A stretch of DNA of 64,000 bases from Echinicola vietnamensis DSM 17526 (GCF_000325705.1 NC_019904.1:194001-258000), one strand, 5' to 3'. Shown: positions 34,514 to 43,137, counted from the first letter of the stretch. A program made the numbers and translations. Notes: generated by a model from the sequence alone, not told the origin.

Positions 34514-35605
34514 CTATTGGTATTTGGCCAATTCCTGATCTATATAATCGTTCCATTTCTCCTGTGCCTCGCTGTTCCTTCCATGGTCCGTTTCGTCATC
34601 ATAGGCCTCTTGTAGTGTATTCATCTCTCGATACGTCTCGATATACAAATAGCCTATACGACCATCATAATCCTGAGGTGTGAGCGACATCGCACGAATC
34701 TTCTCCTTAAAACGCTCTACCACGATCTTAGTGATATCAAAATGACGCTGCTCATGATTTAATCCATACCCATCCTTTCTTGAACTTCTTGCCCAAGAGG
34801 ATGATTTGAGCATAAAAACCTTCACGACCAGCACCAGCTTCACATCTCCATCTTCCACCACAGGATCTCCTTCCCAAGCAAAACTGGTGAAAATCGATGC
34901 AGCATAATCACTCCCAAAATGTGGCCTGGCCTTAAAATCATCCCAATCAAGTTTTCTCTCAGAATGGTAAAAAACAGTATCCCCTCTTTCCTTTAGAGGA
35001 TAATCCTTTATTTCCAGCTTTACCCCTTTTGCCAATTTTATATTGCGGGGTGCTTGCTGATTGATCCATTCATTAAAATACGTTAACCCATTTCCAAGTG
35101 ATTGCTGCATCGCATCACCTATGACCCCATACCTCCCCAAAGACCTGGTGTAACGCGCCCCTCCTTCATAATCCAGCAGATGAACTAAACTATCCCCTTT
35201 CAGCATAAACCGTAACGTCAAGTCGATCTGTCCCTTCACCCTACCTTCTGCTCCTTGTTTTTCCTGCACATTCATTTTTTGTACTTGAATCACCACCGGC
35301 CTTTTTGATCGATCGGTAGAAACGGTTCCTGAGATAAAATCCTTTACCCCTACCGCTACCCCACCTTTCAGCTTTAAGGGTTCTTTCTTAGGGGACCTGG
35401 AAGAAGTAAAAATCTCCCCAATGTTAGCCTGAATGGCCCTGATATCTTGCACTTCGAAAACAAAAAATTCCGTGGGGCGAATACGCTGATCGCCAGGTTT
35501 AAGTACAAGATAGGGAGAAGTATCCTGCGCTTGCGCGCCGACTACACATCCCAGTAAAACCAAGGACAAAACGCCCTTAATTATTATTTTAACCACACTC
35601 ATCAT
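34514..35605 (-). CDS. DUF922 domain protein, putative secreted zinc protease
   Basis: 363 residues with a signal peptide (about 1-26, VVGAQA-QDT). The C-terminal DUF922 region contains the zinc-protease motif H284-E-Q-R-H288 (NHEQRHFDITK), preceded by a WDDFKARPHFGSDYAA segment. DUF922 proteins are predicted secreted Zn-dependent proteases, but no activity is established for this one. The N-terminal half (30-200) resembles no family I can name. The gene ends just past the stop of the plus-strand LamG-like gene, so the two are convergent. Confidence 0.82.
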   Translation of the reverse strand: MMSVVKIIIKGVLSLVLLGCVVGAQAQDTSPYLVLKPGDQRIRPTEFFVFEVQDIRAIQANIGEIFTSSRSPKKEPLKLKGGVAVGVKDFISGTVSTDRSKRPVVIQVQKMNVQEKQGAEGRVKGQIDLTLRFMLKGDSLVHLLDYEGGARYTRSLGRYGVIGDAMQQSLGNGLTYFNEWINQQAPRNIKLAKGVKLEIKDYPLKERGDTVFYHSERKLDWDDFKARPHFGSDYAASIFTSFAWEGDPVVEDGDVKLVLVVKVFMLKSSSWARSSRKDGYGLNHEQRHFDITKIVVERFKEKIRAMSLTPQDYDGRIGYLYIETYREMNTLQEAYDDETDHGRNSEAQEKWNDYIDQELAKYQ

Positions 35606-35637
35606 TTTTTCCCGCTGGCCAGACCATACTATGAAAG

Positions 35638-35671
35638 ATAATAAAAAAACTGCCGCGTCACCACGGCAGTT
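35638..35671 (-). terminator. Terminator of the fasciclin gene
   Basis: Stem AACTGCCG (35648-35655) with CGGCAGTT (35664-35671), 8-nt loop, followed on the minus strand by TTTTTTATTATC. Confidence 0.82.
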
Positions 35672-35697
35672 CCATTATTTGGAAGAAAATTATCTGA

Positions 35698-36642
35698 TCA
35701 AGGCAATATCACATCGTTAATGACATGGATAACACCATTGGTGGCATGAATATTCAGCATACTAGTATTCAGGGCGGCTCCTCCCACAGTACCTGCTCCC
35801 AAGTCCACTTCAAGCGAGGCGTCCGTATTTAATGGAGTGAGGGAAGTCCCCGTTCTTAAATCCTGGGAAAAAGCCCTCGCCGGCACCACATGAGCCGTAA
35901 GGACAGCCGTCAAGGTTTCCATTGGGATATCATTAAAATCGTTCCAATCAGGATTGGTGTCATATAGCGCTTGAAAAGCTGCATCTGTTGGAGCAAAAAC
36001 GGTTAGATCGCCCTCGTCACCACTAACGGCATCCACCAAATTGGCGCGTTGAAGCGCTCCTACCAAATGGGTGAATTCAGGAGTAGCAGCCGTGGTCATT
36101 CCCACCGCAATTTCTGCTATTGACTGGGAAGGAGGCATGATCACATAATCCAAAGCATGGATCACGCCATTGGATGCAGTGATATCTGTATCCGTCACCA
36201 TGGCTGAGCCATTGATCCAAAATTTACCCTCCACATCTTCGCTGACATAGAAACTGGCACCGTTTACAGTACTTACCTCTCCGGCACTCACATCTGTCGC
36301 CATCACTTCTCCAGCCAGCACATGATAGGTCAACACATCCGCTAAACTAGGGCTCCCTAATAAGTCCTCTGCAGTCATATTGGTATCATCTAAAAATGCA
36401 GTAAAAGCTGCATCTGTCGGAGCAAATACAGTAAAGGGTCCGTCTCCTTTCAGCGTGGTCACCAAATCGGCCTCCACTACCGCCGATTCCAATACAGTAA
36501 AATTGCTACTCGCCATGACAACATCCACGATATCGTCTTCCTCCATGGGTACCGGATCATCATCATCGTTACAGGCCATCAGAAACATCCATACGGAGAA
36601 AAGCATTAAAAGGGTAGGGAACTTAGTCTTTGCGGTTTTCAT
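35698..36642 (-). CDS. Lipoprotein with two fasciclin (FAS1) domains
   Basis: 314 residues. Lipoprotein signal with lipobox FLMAC (Cys24) followed by an acidic spacer (NDDDDPVPMEEDD). Two FAS1 domains follow, about 40-168 and 175-314, each with the H1 motif (TVFAPTDAAFTAFLD; TVFAPTDAAFQALYD) and H2-type ending (TASNGVIHALDYVIMPP; HATNGVIHVINDVILP). FAS1 domains mediate adhesion or matrix contacts at the cell surface. The gene lies downstream of the sulfite dehydrogenase pair on the same strand with a gap of about 148 bases, so a link to it is only positional. Confidence 0.93.
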   Translation of the reverse strand: MKTAKTKFPTLLMLFSVWMFLMACNDDDDPVPMEEDDIVDVVMASSNFTVLESAVVEADLVTTLKGDGPFTVFAPTDAAFTAFLDDTNMTAEDLLGSPSLADVLTYHVLAGEVMATDVSAGEVSTVNGASFYVSEDVEGKFWINGSAMVTDTDITASNGVIHALDYVIMPPSQSIAEIAVGMTTAATPEFTHLVGALQRANLVDAVSGDEGDLTVFAPTDAAFQALYDTNPDWNDFNDIPMETLTAVLTAHVVPARAFSQDLRTGTSLTPLNTDASLEVDLGAGTVGGAALNTSMLNIHATNGVIHVINDVILP

Positions 36643-36790
36643 GGTTCAGTTGATTTTTAAGTTATTGTTTTGTTACAACTGATAAACCCATACACGTTTA
36701 TTTTGTTTAATATTTTTCGTTATTTATTAAACAAAAAAGTAAAAATCGCCTCAATTAACCAAAAAAACCACGTTTTATAGCCCTATTTAT

Positions 36791-37258
36791 CTACTCTTTT
36801 TTGAACTCATACCACTCAATATCACTGAGATTTGCGCGTCTCCCCTGCTGCATGGGAGCATAATGCTCAGCCAAGTAGGCGACAATGATGGCTTCATTTT
36901 GGCCGAGATCCCATAGCCCTTGGGTTTCCTGCATCCAATCGATCAATGCTTCCCAGTGTTCCTTGTCTCCCCGATTTTGGGTAATCAGGTTTGCCGCATG
37001 ACAATTGGTGCAATTGGCCACGACAACTTCATATCCCTCCGCTGCCACCAAGCCAGTGGCCACATGAACACCATCTTTTACCGCATCTCCATTTTCCAAG
37101 GGTGGCGGAATTTCCTCCCTCTCCTTTTCGGAACTGGAAAGTAGGTGGGGGTTATATTGGACGACCAATAGCCCGACTATTAAAATGGAAACCAACCCCA
37201 CCAAAACGGTCATTAAACCAATGAGGCCTTTTAACGATTTAAAAATTTCCTGATCCAT
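36791..37258 (-). CDS. Membrane-anchored cytochrome c (SorB-like)
   Basis: 155 residues. A single membrane helix at about 13-35 anchors a periplasmic domain with one heme c site C83-T-N-C86-H87 (VANCTNCHAANL). A methionine ligand could be in the C-terminal part (HYAPMQQGRR). The start lies 1 base after the stop of the upstream molybdoenzyme gene, so the two are translationally coupled. By analogy with SorA-SorB, it would take electrons from sulfite oxidation and pass them to the respiratory chain. Confidence 0.88.
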   Translation of the reverse strand: MDQEIFKSLKGLIGLMTVLVGLVSILIVGLLVVQYNPHLLSSSEKEREEIPPPLENGDAVKDGVHVATGLVAAEGYEVVVANCTNCHAANLITQNRGDKEHWEALIDWMQETQGLWDLGQNEAIIVAYLAEHYAPMQQGRRANLSDIEWYEFKKE

Positions 37259-37259
37259 C

Positions 37260-38507
37260 CTACCCTACTTTTACCGCGATCCGGTGACATGCATTATTTA
37301 AATATCCTTTTGGGTTCCATCCAGGAACGACCATCGGCTGACTCACACCATTACTGTCCGTGGCCTTCGCCCATACTTCATAATACCCCTCTTCCGGAAA
37401 TGAAAGCGTGGTGCTGAAGTGTTGCCATGCCAATCGATTGACGGGAGGATCAAGCTTACAGGCCCTCCAGGTGGCACCAAAGTCAATGGAAACATGCAGC
37501 TCACTGACCGACAGCTCCCCTGCCCAGGCATGCCCCCGCACCTCCAGCGAATCGCCTAATCCGATCATTGCACCACTCTTGGGATAGGTGATCAGCGATT
37601 TTACAGGCATCGACTCTATGATACACATGTCTTCTTCGGCCACCTCTTCTCCCGGTGCCACGGACTTGCAGGGAACACGATATGAAGGAGCCGCCATTTT
37701 GGCCCCGTCATGCACCTTATCCCTCACCGAAATTCCCTTTAACCACTTCCCAGAAGCAGATGCAGGAAAACCGCCCGCCACCAAGCGAAGTGGAAATCCA
37801 TGTGCCAAGGGAATAGGCCCTCCATTCATCTCAAAGGCCAGCAAGGTCTCCTCTTGCAGTGCCTTGGCGATGGGAACCCCTCGGGAAATGGGGGCTTTGT
37901 CGGGGTTGCCACTCAAGTGGGTATCGGCAGAATGATACCCGATGTAAACAGCTTGATCGGTTATTCCCACATCTTCCAAGACATCCCTTAACCTCACTCC
38001 GGTCCATGAAGCACAAGATACGGCTCCTGTCTTCCACTGGTTTCCACTGGCAGGGGGATAAAACTCACTGCGCCCATTCCCGCCACATTCCAAGGTGAGC
38101 TGGTAAGTAAAATGCTCAAATTTCTCCTTCAGTGTTTTCAGTGAATACGTTTTGGGAGAAGCCACTGCCTCCCCATCAAACACTAACTCCCAAGTGCCTT
38201 CATCAAGGGATTCTGGTATTAAACCATTGTTGCGGATAAACATCTTATCTGCTGGCGTCACCTTATCATCAAGCAAGTGGGGCTGTGACTCTATGTTCCA
38301 AGGCTTATTGTTGAGGACAATGAGCCCTTTATCTTTGTTAAAAAGCTTATAGGGATCATCATCCTGCAATACTACCGGAATGTACCCTTCCGGCATGGAT
38401 GAGGCGAACACCACCTTGGCCCCTACCGCCGTGGCAATGGTCGCTAGTGCACTGTTTCTCAAAAATTTCCTTCTACTTCCCGCAGAAGGGGTTTGTTTAT
38501 TTTTCAT
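37260..38507 (-). CDS. Sulfite dehydrogenase-like molybdopterin oxidoreductase (SorA-like)
   Basis: 415 residues with a Tat signal (SRRKFLRNSALATIATAVGA, residues 11-30). The Moco domain holds the molybdenum ligand C141 in YQLTLECGGNGRSEF, and the C-terminal Mo-co dimerisation domain follows (from about 300; HVSIDFGATWRACKL). It belongs to the sulfite oxidase superfamily (SorA/SoxC) and is exported folded to the periplasm. The adjacent cytochrome c supplies the electron acceptor. Other oxyanions are possible substrates; sulfite is the best-supported guess. A candidate promoter lies at 38585-38592. Confidence 0.9.
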   Translation of the reverse strand: MKNKQTPSAGSRRKFLRNSALATIATAVGAKVVFASSMPEGYIPVVLQDDDPYKLFNKDKGLIVLNNKPWNIESQPHLLDDKVTPADKMFIRNNGLIPESLDEGTWELVFDGEAVASPKTYSLKTLKEKFEHFTYQLTLECGGNGRSEFYPPASGNQWKTGAVSCASWTGVRLRDVLEDVGITDQAVYIGYHSADTHLSGNPDKAPISRGVPIAKALQEETLLAFEMNGGPIPLAHGFPLRLVAGGFPASASGKWLKGISVRDKVHDGAKMAAPSYRVPCKSVAPGEEVAEEDMCIIESMPVKSLITYPKSGAMIGLGDSLEVRGHAWAGELSVSELHVSIDFGATWRACKLDPPVNRLAWQHFSTTLSFPEEGYYEVWAKATDSNGVSQPMVVPGWNPKGYLNNACHRIAVKVG

Positions 38508-39059
38508 GGCCTTGGTATTGCTAATTTTACTAAAAACGAAAGGTACAGGTGCTACCCCATAACCACATCACCATCGTGGCAATTCAAAAATAAGAAAGTT
38601 TCAAAATCTTCCGAAAGAATTTATATTGATCCAGGTTAACTTTACCATTTTCTTACCCAAAATCACCATCCCGTCCCCTAAACCTATCTATTTTTCCACA
38701 AATTGTACAACATTTCCTACAGCATTTATCTCAAATCCAATCAAAACACCCTTAGCTAGCTCATTTTAAACATTGGCACAAAAAGTGACCTTTCATAACG
38801 TGAGTGTGATTTTAAATTTGTCCCTGAGCGGCTTCGAAGGAAGTTGTCGGGCTTCATAAAGCTCATCGGGGCGGTTAAACATCGGTTTAAGTGTCGAGCT
38901 GAGGTTAACTCGTAACCTATCTTTAGAAAACAAGCAGGTCATCAAAACAAGCCAACGCTCGATAGGTTCGGCGGGACAATTGGTGTTCAGCAGCCGAAAG
39001 GACCAAGAATTTAGCTTGATCCCTATTGTGATTTGAAAACTAACCAAACTAACACTACC
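38508..39059. other. Intergenic region, probable repeat-derived segment
   Basis: About 550 bases between divergent genes. The right part (38793-39047) is G+C richer than its surroundings and stays open on the minus strand for 84 codons from a TTG start (for example SSTLKPMFNRPDELYEARQ), yet it sits where the promoter of the small plus-strand gene should be. I suspect a dispersed repeat rather than a gene but cannot test copy number. Confidence 0.45.
38585..38592 (-). promoter_or_regulatory. Candidate promoter of the sulfite dehydrogenase pair, -7 box TATTTTTG
   Basis: Exact match to TAnnTTTG on the minus strand, 78 bases upstream of the molybdoenzyme start codon. Confidence 0.45.
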
Positions 39060-39374
39060 ATGAAAAAATTAGCATTAATATTCATCATTGGGGCCGCAAT
39101 GTATTTAGGGACCGTAAATACAACGTCCAACAGTTTACATGCCCAAACCACCCTACACCAAGATAGCCGGGTGGAAATAGTCCCTGAGGACTTGCCCCAA
39201 AAGGTTAAGGAATCCATTCTGGATGATGAAGAACTCAAAGCCATGCCCATCACCAAGGCCTTTAAGGTAACCGATATGGATGGCACAGTCACCTATGAAG
39301 CACATTTCGGCATGGAGGAAGAGACCATTGTAAAAAAATACGACGATGAAGGGAAAGACATCACTGATGAATAA
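39060..39374 (+). CDS. Small secreted PepSY-like protein
   Basis: 104 residues from the ATG at 39060 (MKKLALIFIIGAAMYLGT); a TTG nine codons earlier is in frame but unlikely. A signal peptide of about 30 residues (ending SLHA-QTT) precedes a short domain VEIVPEDLPQKVKESILDDE with AFKVTDMDGTVTYEAHF, the pattern of small PepSY-like periplasmic proteins of Bacteroidota. The C-terminus is acidic (DDEGKDITDE). Function unknown. It ends before a strong terminator. Confidence 0.75.
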   Translation: MKKLALIFIIGAAMYLGTVNTTSNSLHAQTTLHQDSRVEIVPEDLPQKVKESILDDEELKAMPITKAFKVTDMDGTVTYEAHFGMEEETIVKKYDDEGKDITDE

Positions 39375-39509
39375 TCCCTCCTTCATCCATCCGTGGATGC
39401 AGAGCCGATCAGCAAGGCCGTTCCAGGTTGGCCTGTACCTTAACGTCACACAGAAAAGCCTGCCTGATGTGACATGAAAAGGATTTGTATCCACTTCTAA
39501 AACCAACTA

Positions 39510-39546
39510 AAAAGAGATCTGCAAAAAAGCAGATCTCTTTTTTTTT
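39510..39546 (+). terminator. Terminator after the PepSY-like gene
   Basis: Perfect 12-bp stem AAAGAGATCTGC with GCAGATCTCTTT, 6-nt A loop, followed by a run of T. Confidence 0.9.
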
Positions 39547-39579
39547 GAGAAACTGATCGGGTTTACCGTATTTTCTGAT

Positions 39580-39792
39580 CTATCCAGAAAAGGATTTCGG
39601 ATCAAGCAATATTTCTGGGGGCAGCTTTATTTTAAAGGATGCTATTTCATCTAGGAACTGGATGAATCCAGGCTTTGCCGAGAAGCCCTGTTCAAAGCCA
39701 AAGGCATGGGCATCGTAAACATTTAAGTCAAGTAAGCTACTGATAAAAGATTTGAACACGGATTTGCCATTTCTTAAGCATCCTATCTGTGT
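39580..39792 (-). other. Unrecognised open frame, probable gene remnant
   Basis: A minus-strand frame open for 70 codons, with no ATG; the first possible start is a GTG at 39759. It reads like real protein: SVFKSFISSLLDLNVYDAHA, FGFEQGFSAKPGFIQFLDEI, ASFKIKLPPEILLDPKSFSG, then a stop. Its last codons contain the dispersed 24-base repeat. I do not recognise the family. Lack of a start and its place between genes suggest a fragment or mobile-derived piece. Confidence 0.5.
39597..39620. repeat. 24-base dispersed repeat, copy 2
   Basis: Identical over 24 bases to 14961-14984. The sequence TGCTTGATCC, the reverse complement of its GGATCAAGCA, occurs 265 bases further on at 39874-39883. Confidence 0.65.
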
Positions 39793-39914
39793 TTATCAGC
39801 GTTTATCCGTAGCCAAATAGCAACCAAAGGTGGCGAAGAACATATTTACCCATCGAAATAGCCCCATCTTTTCTGCTTGATCCAGGATTCCCATTCTGCT
39901 TTTGATAACGTCCA

Positions 39915-40568
39915 CTAAATCGGCCATTTTTCAGTGCGGTAAGCACTGTCCCAAAACATCCATTCCAGCTTGGACGCCATCTCAAAAGCCTCAAACATTT
40001 CTTCCCGCGCTGCTGGACTGGCCTCTTCTGCCAACTGATCGGTAATTGCGATTGCCTTTTCGACAGAAGTTGCAAATTCCTCCCCGGCATAAGTATCTAT
40101 CCAGTTTTTATAGGGATTTTCACTACCGTCTTGCTGTGCATAAATATGATCTCCTACCGCTTTATAAATCCAAAAGCATGGCAAAATGGCCGCCACAGCC
40201 TTTTCTATATTGGCAAATCCTGCTTGGTTTCGGATATAGTTGGTGTAGAGCAAGCAAGATGGGGAAGGTTCTACTTCGTCCGGAAGTCCCAGCTCCTTAA
40301 AATAACTTTCGTGAAGCGCTCGCTCCACTACAATGGCTCCTGCAGCAAATTCCGAGAACGCCAGCACCCTATCCAAGTCGGCAAAACGCCCGCTGATGGT
40401 ACTCAGCGCTTTCCCAAACTCCCCCAGATAAAAGGCATCTTGGGCCATGTAGAATTTAAACACCTCCTTTGGAAGGCTCCCCTTTTGCAGTTCTTGGTTA
40501 AACGGCATGTTGATGATCTTGTCATAAAGGGGTGTAATTTTTTCCCAAGCTTCACTGGTCCAGCTCAT
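39915..40568 (-). CDS. tenA: Thiaminase II / aminopyrimidine aminohydrolase TenA
   Basis: 217 residues. The catalytic cysteine is C131 in AAILPCFWIYKAVGD; D44 (YMAQDAFYL) and the late acidic motif TYAGEEF complete the active site. TenA hydrolyses 4-amino-5-aminomethyl-2-methylpyrimidine, a thiamine breakdown product, to HMP for reuse. It is last in the thiM-thiE-thiD-tenA operon and overlaps thiD by 17 nt, so translation is coupled. The enzyme fits a salvage operon, since no thiC or thiG is present. Confidence 0.94.
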   Translation of the reverse strand: MSWTSEAWEKITPLYDKIINMPFNQELQKGSLPKEVFKFYMAQDAFYLGEFGKALSTISGRFADLDRVLAFSEFAAGAIVVERALHESYFKELGLPDEVEPSPSCLLYTNYIRNQAGFANIEKAVAAILPCFWIYKAVGDHIYAQQDGSENPYKNWIDTYAGEEFATSVEKAIAITDQLAEEASPAAREEMFEAFEMASKLEWMFWDSAYRTEKWPI

Positions 40569-41391
40569 GAATAATCATTTTTTTCGGATAATAGAAGTGA
40601 TTTAAAGGCCCACTTCCTTGGCCTGTTTTGACTGCTTTACCCGCATCGATGGCTTGAAAAACATAGTTTCTCGCCGACGCCACAGCTTGCCTGACTTCCT
40701 GTCCTTCGGCCAAAAACACGGCGATGGCGGATGAAAGGGTGCAGCCTGTTCCGTGAACATTTTTTGTTTTGATTTTTGCACTTTCAAAAACATGAGTCTG
40801 TCCATCCCCACAAAGCACATCAGACACCTGATCCCCTTGGAGGTGTCCTCCCTTGACCAAGACGAAGCCTGATCCGTAACCTAAGAGCGTTTGGGCAGCC
40901 TTCTCCATTTCCTGCGGATCATTGACCGCTTTGCCGATAAGGACGGCCGCCTCGTCCATGTTTGGGGTAATCACATTGGAAACCGGAAACAATTCCTGTT
41001 TGATGACCTCCACGGTTTCTTCCTTAATCAAACGGTCACCGCTGGTAGCCACCATCACTGGATCAAAGACCACTGGAATATCGGGATACCTCCTCAAGGC
41101 TTCCACGATCACCCTAACCACTTCAGGCCGGTTGATCATGCCTATTTTTATGGCCTTCGGCCCAATATCCGAAAGCACTGCTTCCAACTGGTCTTGGATA
41201 TGCTGCTCGGGGATGTCATGGATACTTCTTACTCCTTGGGTATTTTGGGCAGTAGTAGCCGTAATGACACTGGTACCGAAGCACCCCAAAGCAGAAAATG
41301 TCTTGAGGTCTGCTTGGATCCCTGCTCCGCCACCGCTGTCTGAGCCAGCAATGGTCAGGACAGGCAAATAGGTTTTGATTTTATCGTTCAT
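40552..41391 (-). CDS. thiD: Hydroxymethylpyrimidine (phosphate) kinase ThiD
   Basis: 279 residues of the ribokinase fold. The start [20 protein letters not shown] is diagnostic of ThiD, and the anion-hole/catalytic motif [17 protein letters not shown] lies near 210-226. It phosphorylates HMP and HMP-P to the pyrophosphate used by ThiE. It overlaps thiE by 4 nt and tenA by 17 nt. The order in this operon allows HMP freed by TenA to be phosphorylated at once. Confidence 0.95.
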   Translation of the reverse strand: MNDKIKTYLPVLTIAGSDSGGGAGIQADLKTFSALGCFGTSVITATTAQNTQGVRSIHDIPEQHIQDQLEAVLSDIGPKAIKIGMINRPEVVRVIVEALRRYPDIPVVFDPVMVATSGDRLIKEETVEVIKQELFPVSNVITPNMDEAAVLIGKAVNDPQEMEKAAQTLLGYGSGFVLVKGGHLQGDQVSDVLCGDGQTHVFESAKIKTKNVHGTGCTLSSAIAVFLAEGQEVRQAVASARNYVFQAIDAGKAVKTGQGSGPLNHFYYPKKMIIHELDQ

Positions 41392-42026
41392 GTTGCTTTT
41401 TCTATTTCATTCCGAAATGCTTCTGCTGCTTTTGCTGGATGTGCTGCACTGCAGATCGCAGATACCACTGCCAAGCAATCTGCCCCTGCTTTCATGACCG
41501 CACCCGCATTGCTTTCGTTTATATTGCCAATGGCCACTAAGGGTTTCGAAGTGGCTTTGCGAAGCTTTTGTAGGCCACTTAGGCCCCATTCGTAGCGTGT
41601 ATCAGGTTTTGTCGGGGTTGAAAAAACAGGGCTCACCCCGTAATACCATGCCAACTCAGTCCTATCAGCCGTAAGTTCATCCATTCGTTCCAAGGACAAA
41701 CCTACCGGAAAACGGCTCCCTAAAAAGTCTTTGGCAGACTTCATACTGCTATCAGACTGCCCTATATGGACACCATAAGAAGAGGTCTCCTTCGCCACTT
41801 CCAAACTATCATTGATGATCAGAGGAACTTCATACCGATCACAAAGGGATTTTACCCTCAAAGCCTTGGTAAGAAAAGCTTCCTTGGAAAGGCTTTTTTC
41901 TCGTAATTGGACCAGCTCCACTCCACCCTTCAAGGCCTCTTCGAGCACCCAAAAAAAATCCCTGCCCAAACAGGCCTGCTGATCGGTCACCAAATACAGC
42001 CTGTAGGGAAAAGAAATCTTATGCAT
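41388..42026 (-). CDS. thiE: Thiamine phosphate synthase ThiE
   Basis: 212 residues of a TIM barrel. Motifs are RLYLVTDQQ at the start, VQLREKSLSKEAFL, LIINDSLEVA, GVHIGQSD and SPVFSTPTKP, and the C-terminal phosphate-binding VAIGNINESN. It joins HMP-pyrophosphate and thiazole phosphate into thiamine monophosphate. It overlaps thiM upstream by 8 nt and thiD downstream by 4 nt. Confidence 0.95.
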   Translation of the reverse strand: MHKISFPYRLYLVTDQQACLGRDFFWVLEEALKGGVELVQLREKSLSKEAFLTKALRVKSLCDRYEVPLIINDSLEVAKETSSYGVHIGQSDSSMKSAKDFLGSRFPVGLSLERMDELTADRTELAWYYGVSPVFSTPTKPDTRYEWGLSGLQKLRKATSKPLVAIGNINESNAGAVMKAGADCLAVVSAICSAAHPAKAAEAFRNEIEKAT

Positions 42027-42819
42027 GGCTTTCTTCCAGTTTTGCCCATTGCTTCACTTCACTTTCTTTGAGATGGTAAAGTGCATCGTATAGGTACAGC
42101 TGGAGTGTCCCGGGACCTTCTGCTTTTCGGGCGGCTATTTCTCCGGCCAAGCCCATAGTGGTCATCCCCGCGACCGTGGCCAAATAGGGATCGCTGGTAA
42201 TGCCCGCAAAAGCTGCTATCAGCGCAGTGGCGGTGCAGCCCATTCCCGTAACTTTCCCCATCAATGCATGGCCGTTCTTGACTTTGGTCAGCCTCTCCCC
42301 ATCAATGATATAGTCCGTCTCTCCAGATATGCATACGACGGCTGCCGTTTCTTTGGAAAGTTGCTTGCCATATGCCAATGCCTCATCAGAAGAATGGGTA
42401 CTGTCCACTCCCTTTGTCTGCACATTTGCTTTGGCCAAAGCCATGATTTCGGAAGCATTTCCTCGAATAATGGTCGGTTTAAAAGTCAACAGCCTCGTCA
42501 AGGTCTCGTTTCGATAGGGGGTGGCACCAGCTCCCACCGGATCCAGGACCCAAGGGGTGTTTCGCTCATTGGCTTCTTTGGCTGCCAGCAACATGCTATC
42601 CACCCAAAACTCATCCAATGTACCGATATTGACCACTAATGCATGAACGATTTTGACCATGTCCGCCATCTCCAGCTTGGCATGAGCCATGATCGGAGAG
42701 GCGCCTACAGCCAATAGCGCATTGGCCGTATTGTTCATGACCACATAATTGGTAATGCTCTGTACCAAAGGGCCTTTTTCTCTCAGTGTTTTCAGATTGT
42801 TTATTACAGATTCCTTCAT
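42019..42819 (-). CDS. thiM: Hydroxyethylthiazole kinase ThiM
   Basis: 266 residues, ribokinase-like. The motifs NYVVMNNTANALLAVGASPI, VLDPVGAGATPYRN and GKVTGMGCTATALIAAFAG (catalytic cysteine) are typical. It phosphorylates thiazole alcohol for ThiE, a salvage step. First gene of the operon, about 240 bases downstream of the TPP riboswitch. Confidence 0.95.
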   Translation of the reverse strand: MKESVINNLKTLREKGPLVQSITNYVVMNNTANALLAVGASPIMAHAKLEMADMVKIVHALVVNIGTLDEFWVDSMLLAAKEANERNTPWVLDPVGAGATPYRNETLTRLLTFKPTIIRGNASEIMALAKANVQTKGVDSTHSSDEALAYGKQLSKETAAVVCISGETDYIIDGERLTKVKNGHALMGKVTGMGCTATALIAAFAGITSDPYLATVAGMTTMGLAGEIAARKAEGPGTLQLYLYDALYHLKESEVKQWAKLEESHA

Positions 42820-43057
42820 ATCCTCAGCTTATAAACCCGCATTGTGCATTAGCCTATCTATTGCGACCTGAAACCACTTCAAAATCAATCGCTTCGCTGC
42901 TGTTTTCGATCTCACCATAGCGATGCTATGATTCCATCTCCAAACAGCCTGATTTTATTGTAGTTTCAGCTCTCATAACGATTCCAAATGCATAAAGCGG
43001 GTTAAAAAACTTTAGGGAACCTGCAAACTGCACAGGCAAAAGCCTGCAAGAAAAGGT
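42820..43057 (-). promoter_or_regulatory. Leader between TPP aptamer and thiM
   Basis: The thi operon leader, about 240 bases. Next to the aptamer, CCCTAAAGTTT (minus strand; 43007-43017) is perfectly complementary to AAACTTTAGGG at the 5' side of the aptamer and is followed by a short U-run. A bulged hairpin lies between (43029-43048). Nearer thiM is a perfect small palindrome CATAGCGATGCTATG (42916-42930). No gene is seen. Confidence 0.5.
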
Positions 43058-43137
43058 AACTTTTTCCTCCGTCGGTACTACCCGCTTCAGGTTCGAAGGG
43101 TATTATCTCAGCCCCATGCAGGGACACCCCTAAAGTT
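43058..43137 (-). promoter_or_regulatory. TPP riboswitch (THI element)
   Basis: The minus strand carries the conserved TPP aptamer in order: P1 AACTTT (43132-43137), GGGGTG, the CTGAGA motif (43107-43112), ACCCTTCGAACCTGA (43087-43101), then GGTAGTACC and the P1 closing AAAGTT (43058-43063). The thiamine-diphosphate-bound form reduces expression in this class. It precedes thiM-thiE-thiD-tenA and lies just downstream of a candidate promoter. Confidence 0.95.

Larger units (their letters stand above)
39375..39914. other. Intergenic region with terminator, repeat copy and open frame
   Basis: About 540 bases between the PepSY-like gene and tenA. It holds the terminator at 39510-39546, the second copy of the 24-base repeat, a 70-codon open frame on the minus strand (39580-39792), and a short frame after tenA on the minus strand (MGILDQAEKMGLFRW) ending in YLATDKR. 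Confidence 0.6.
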
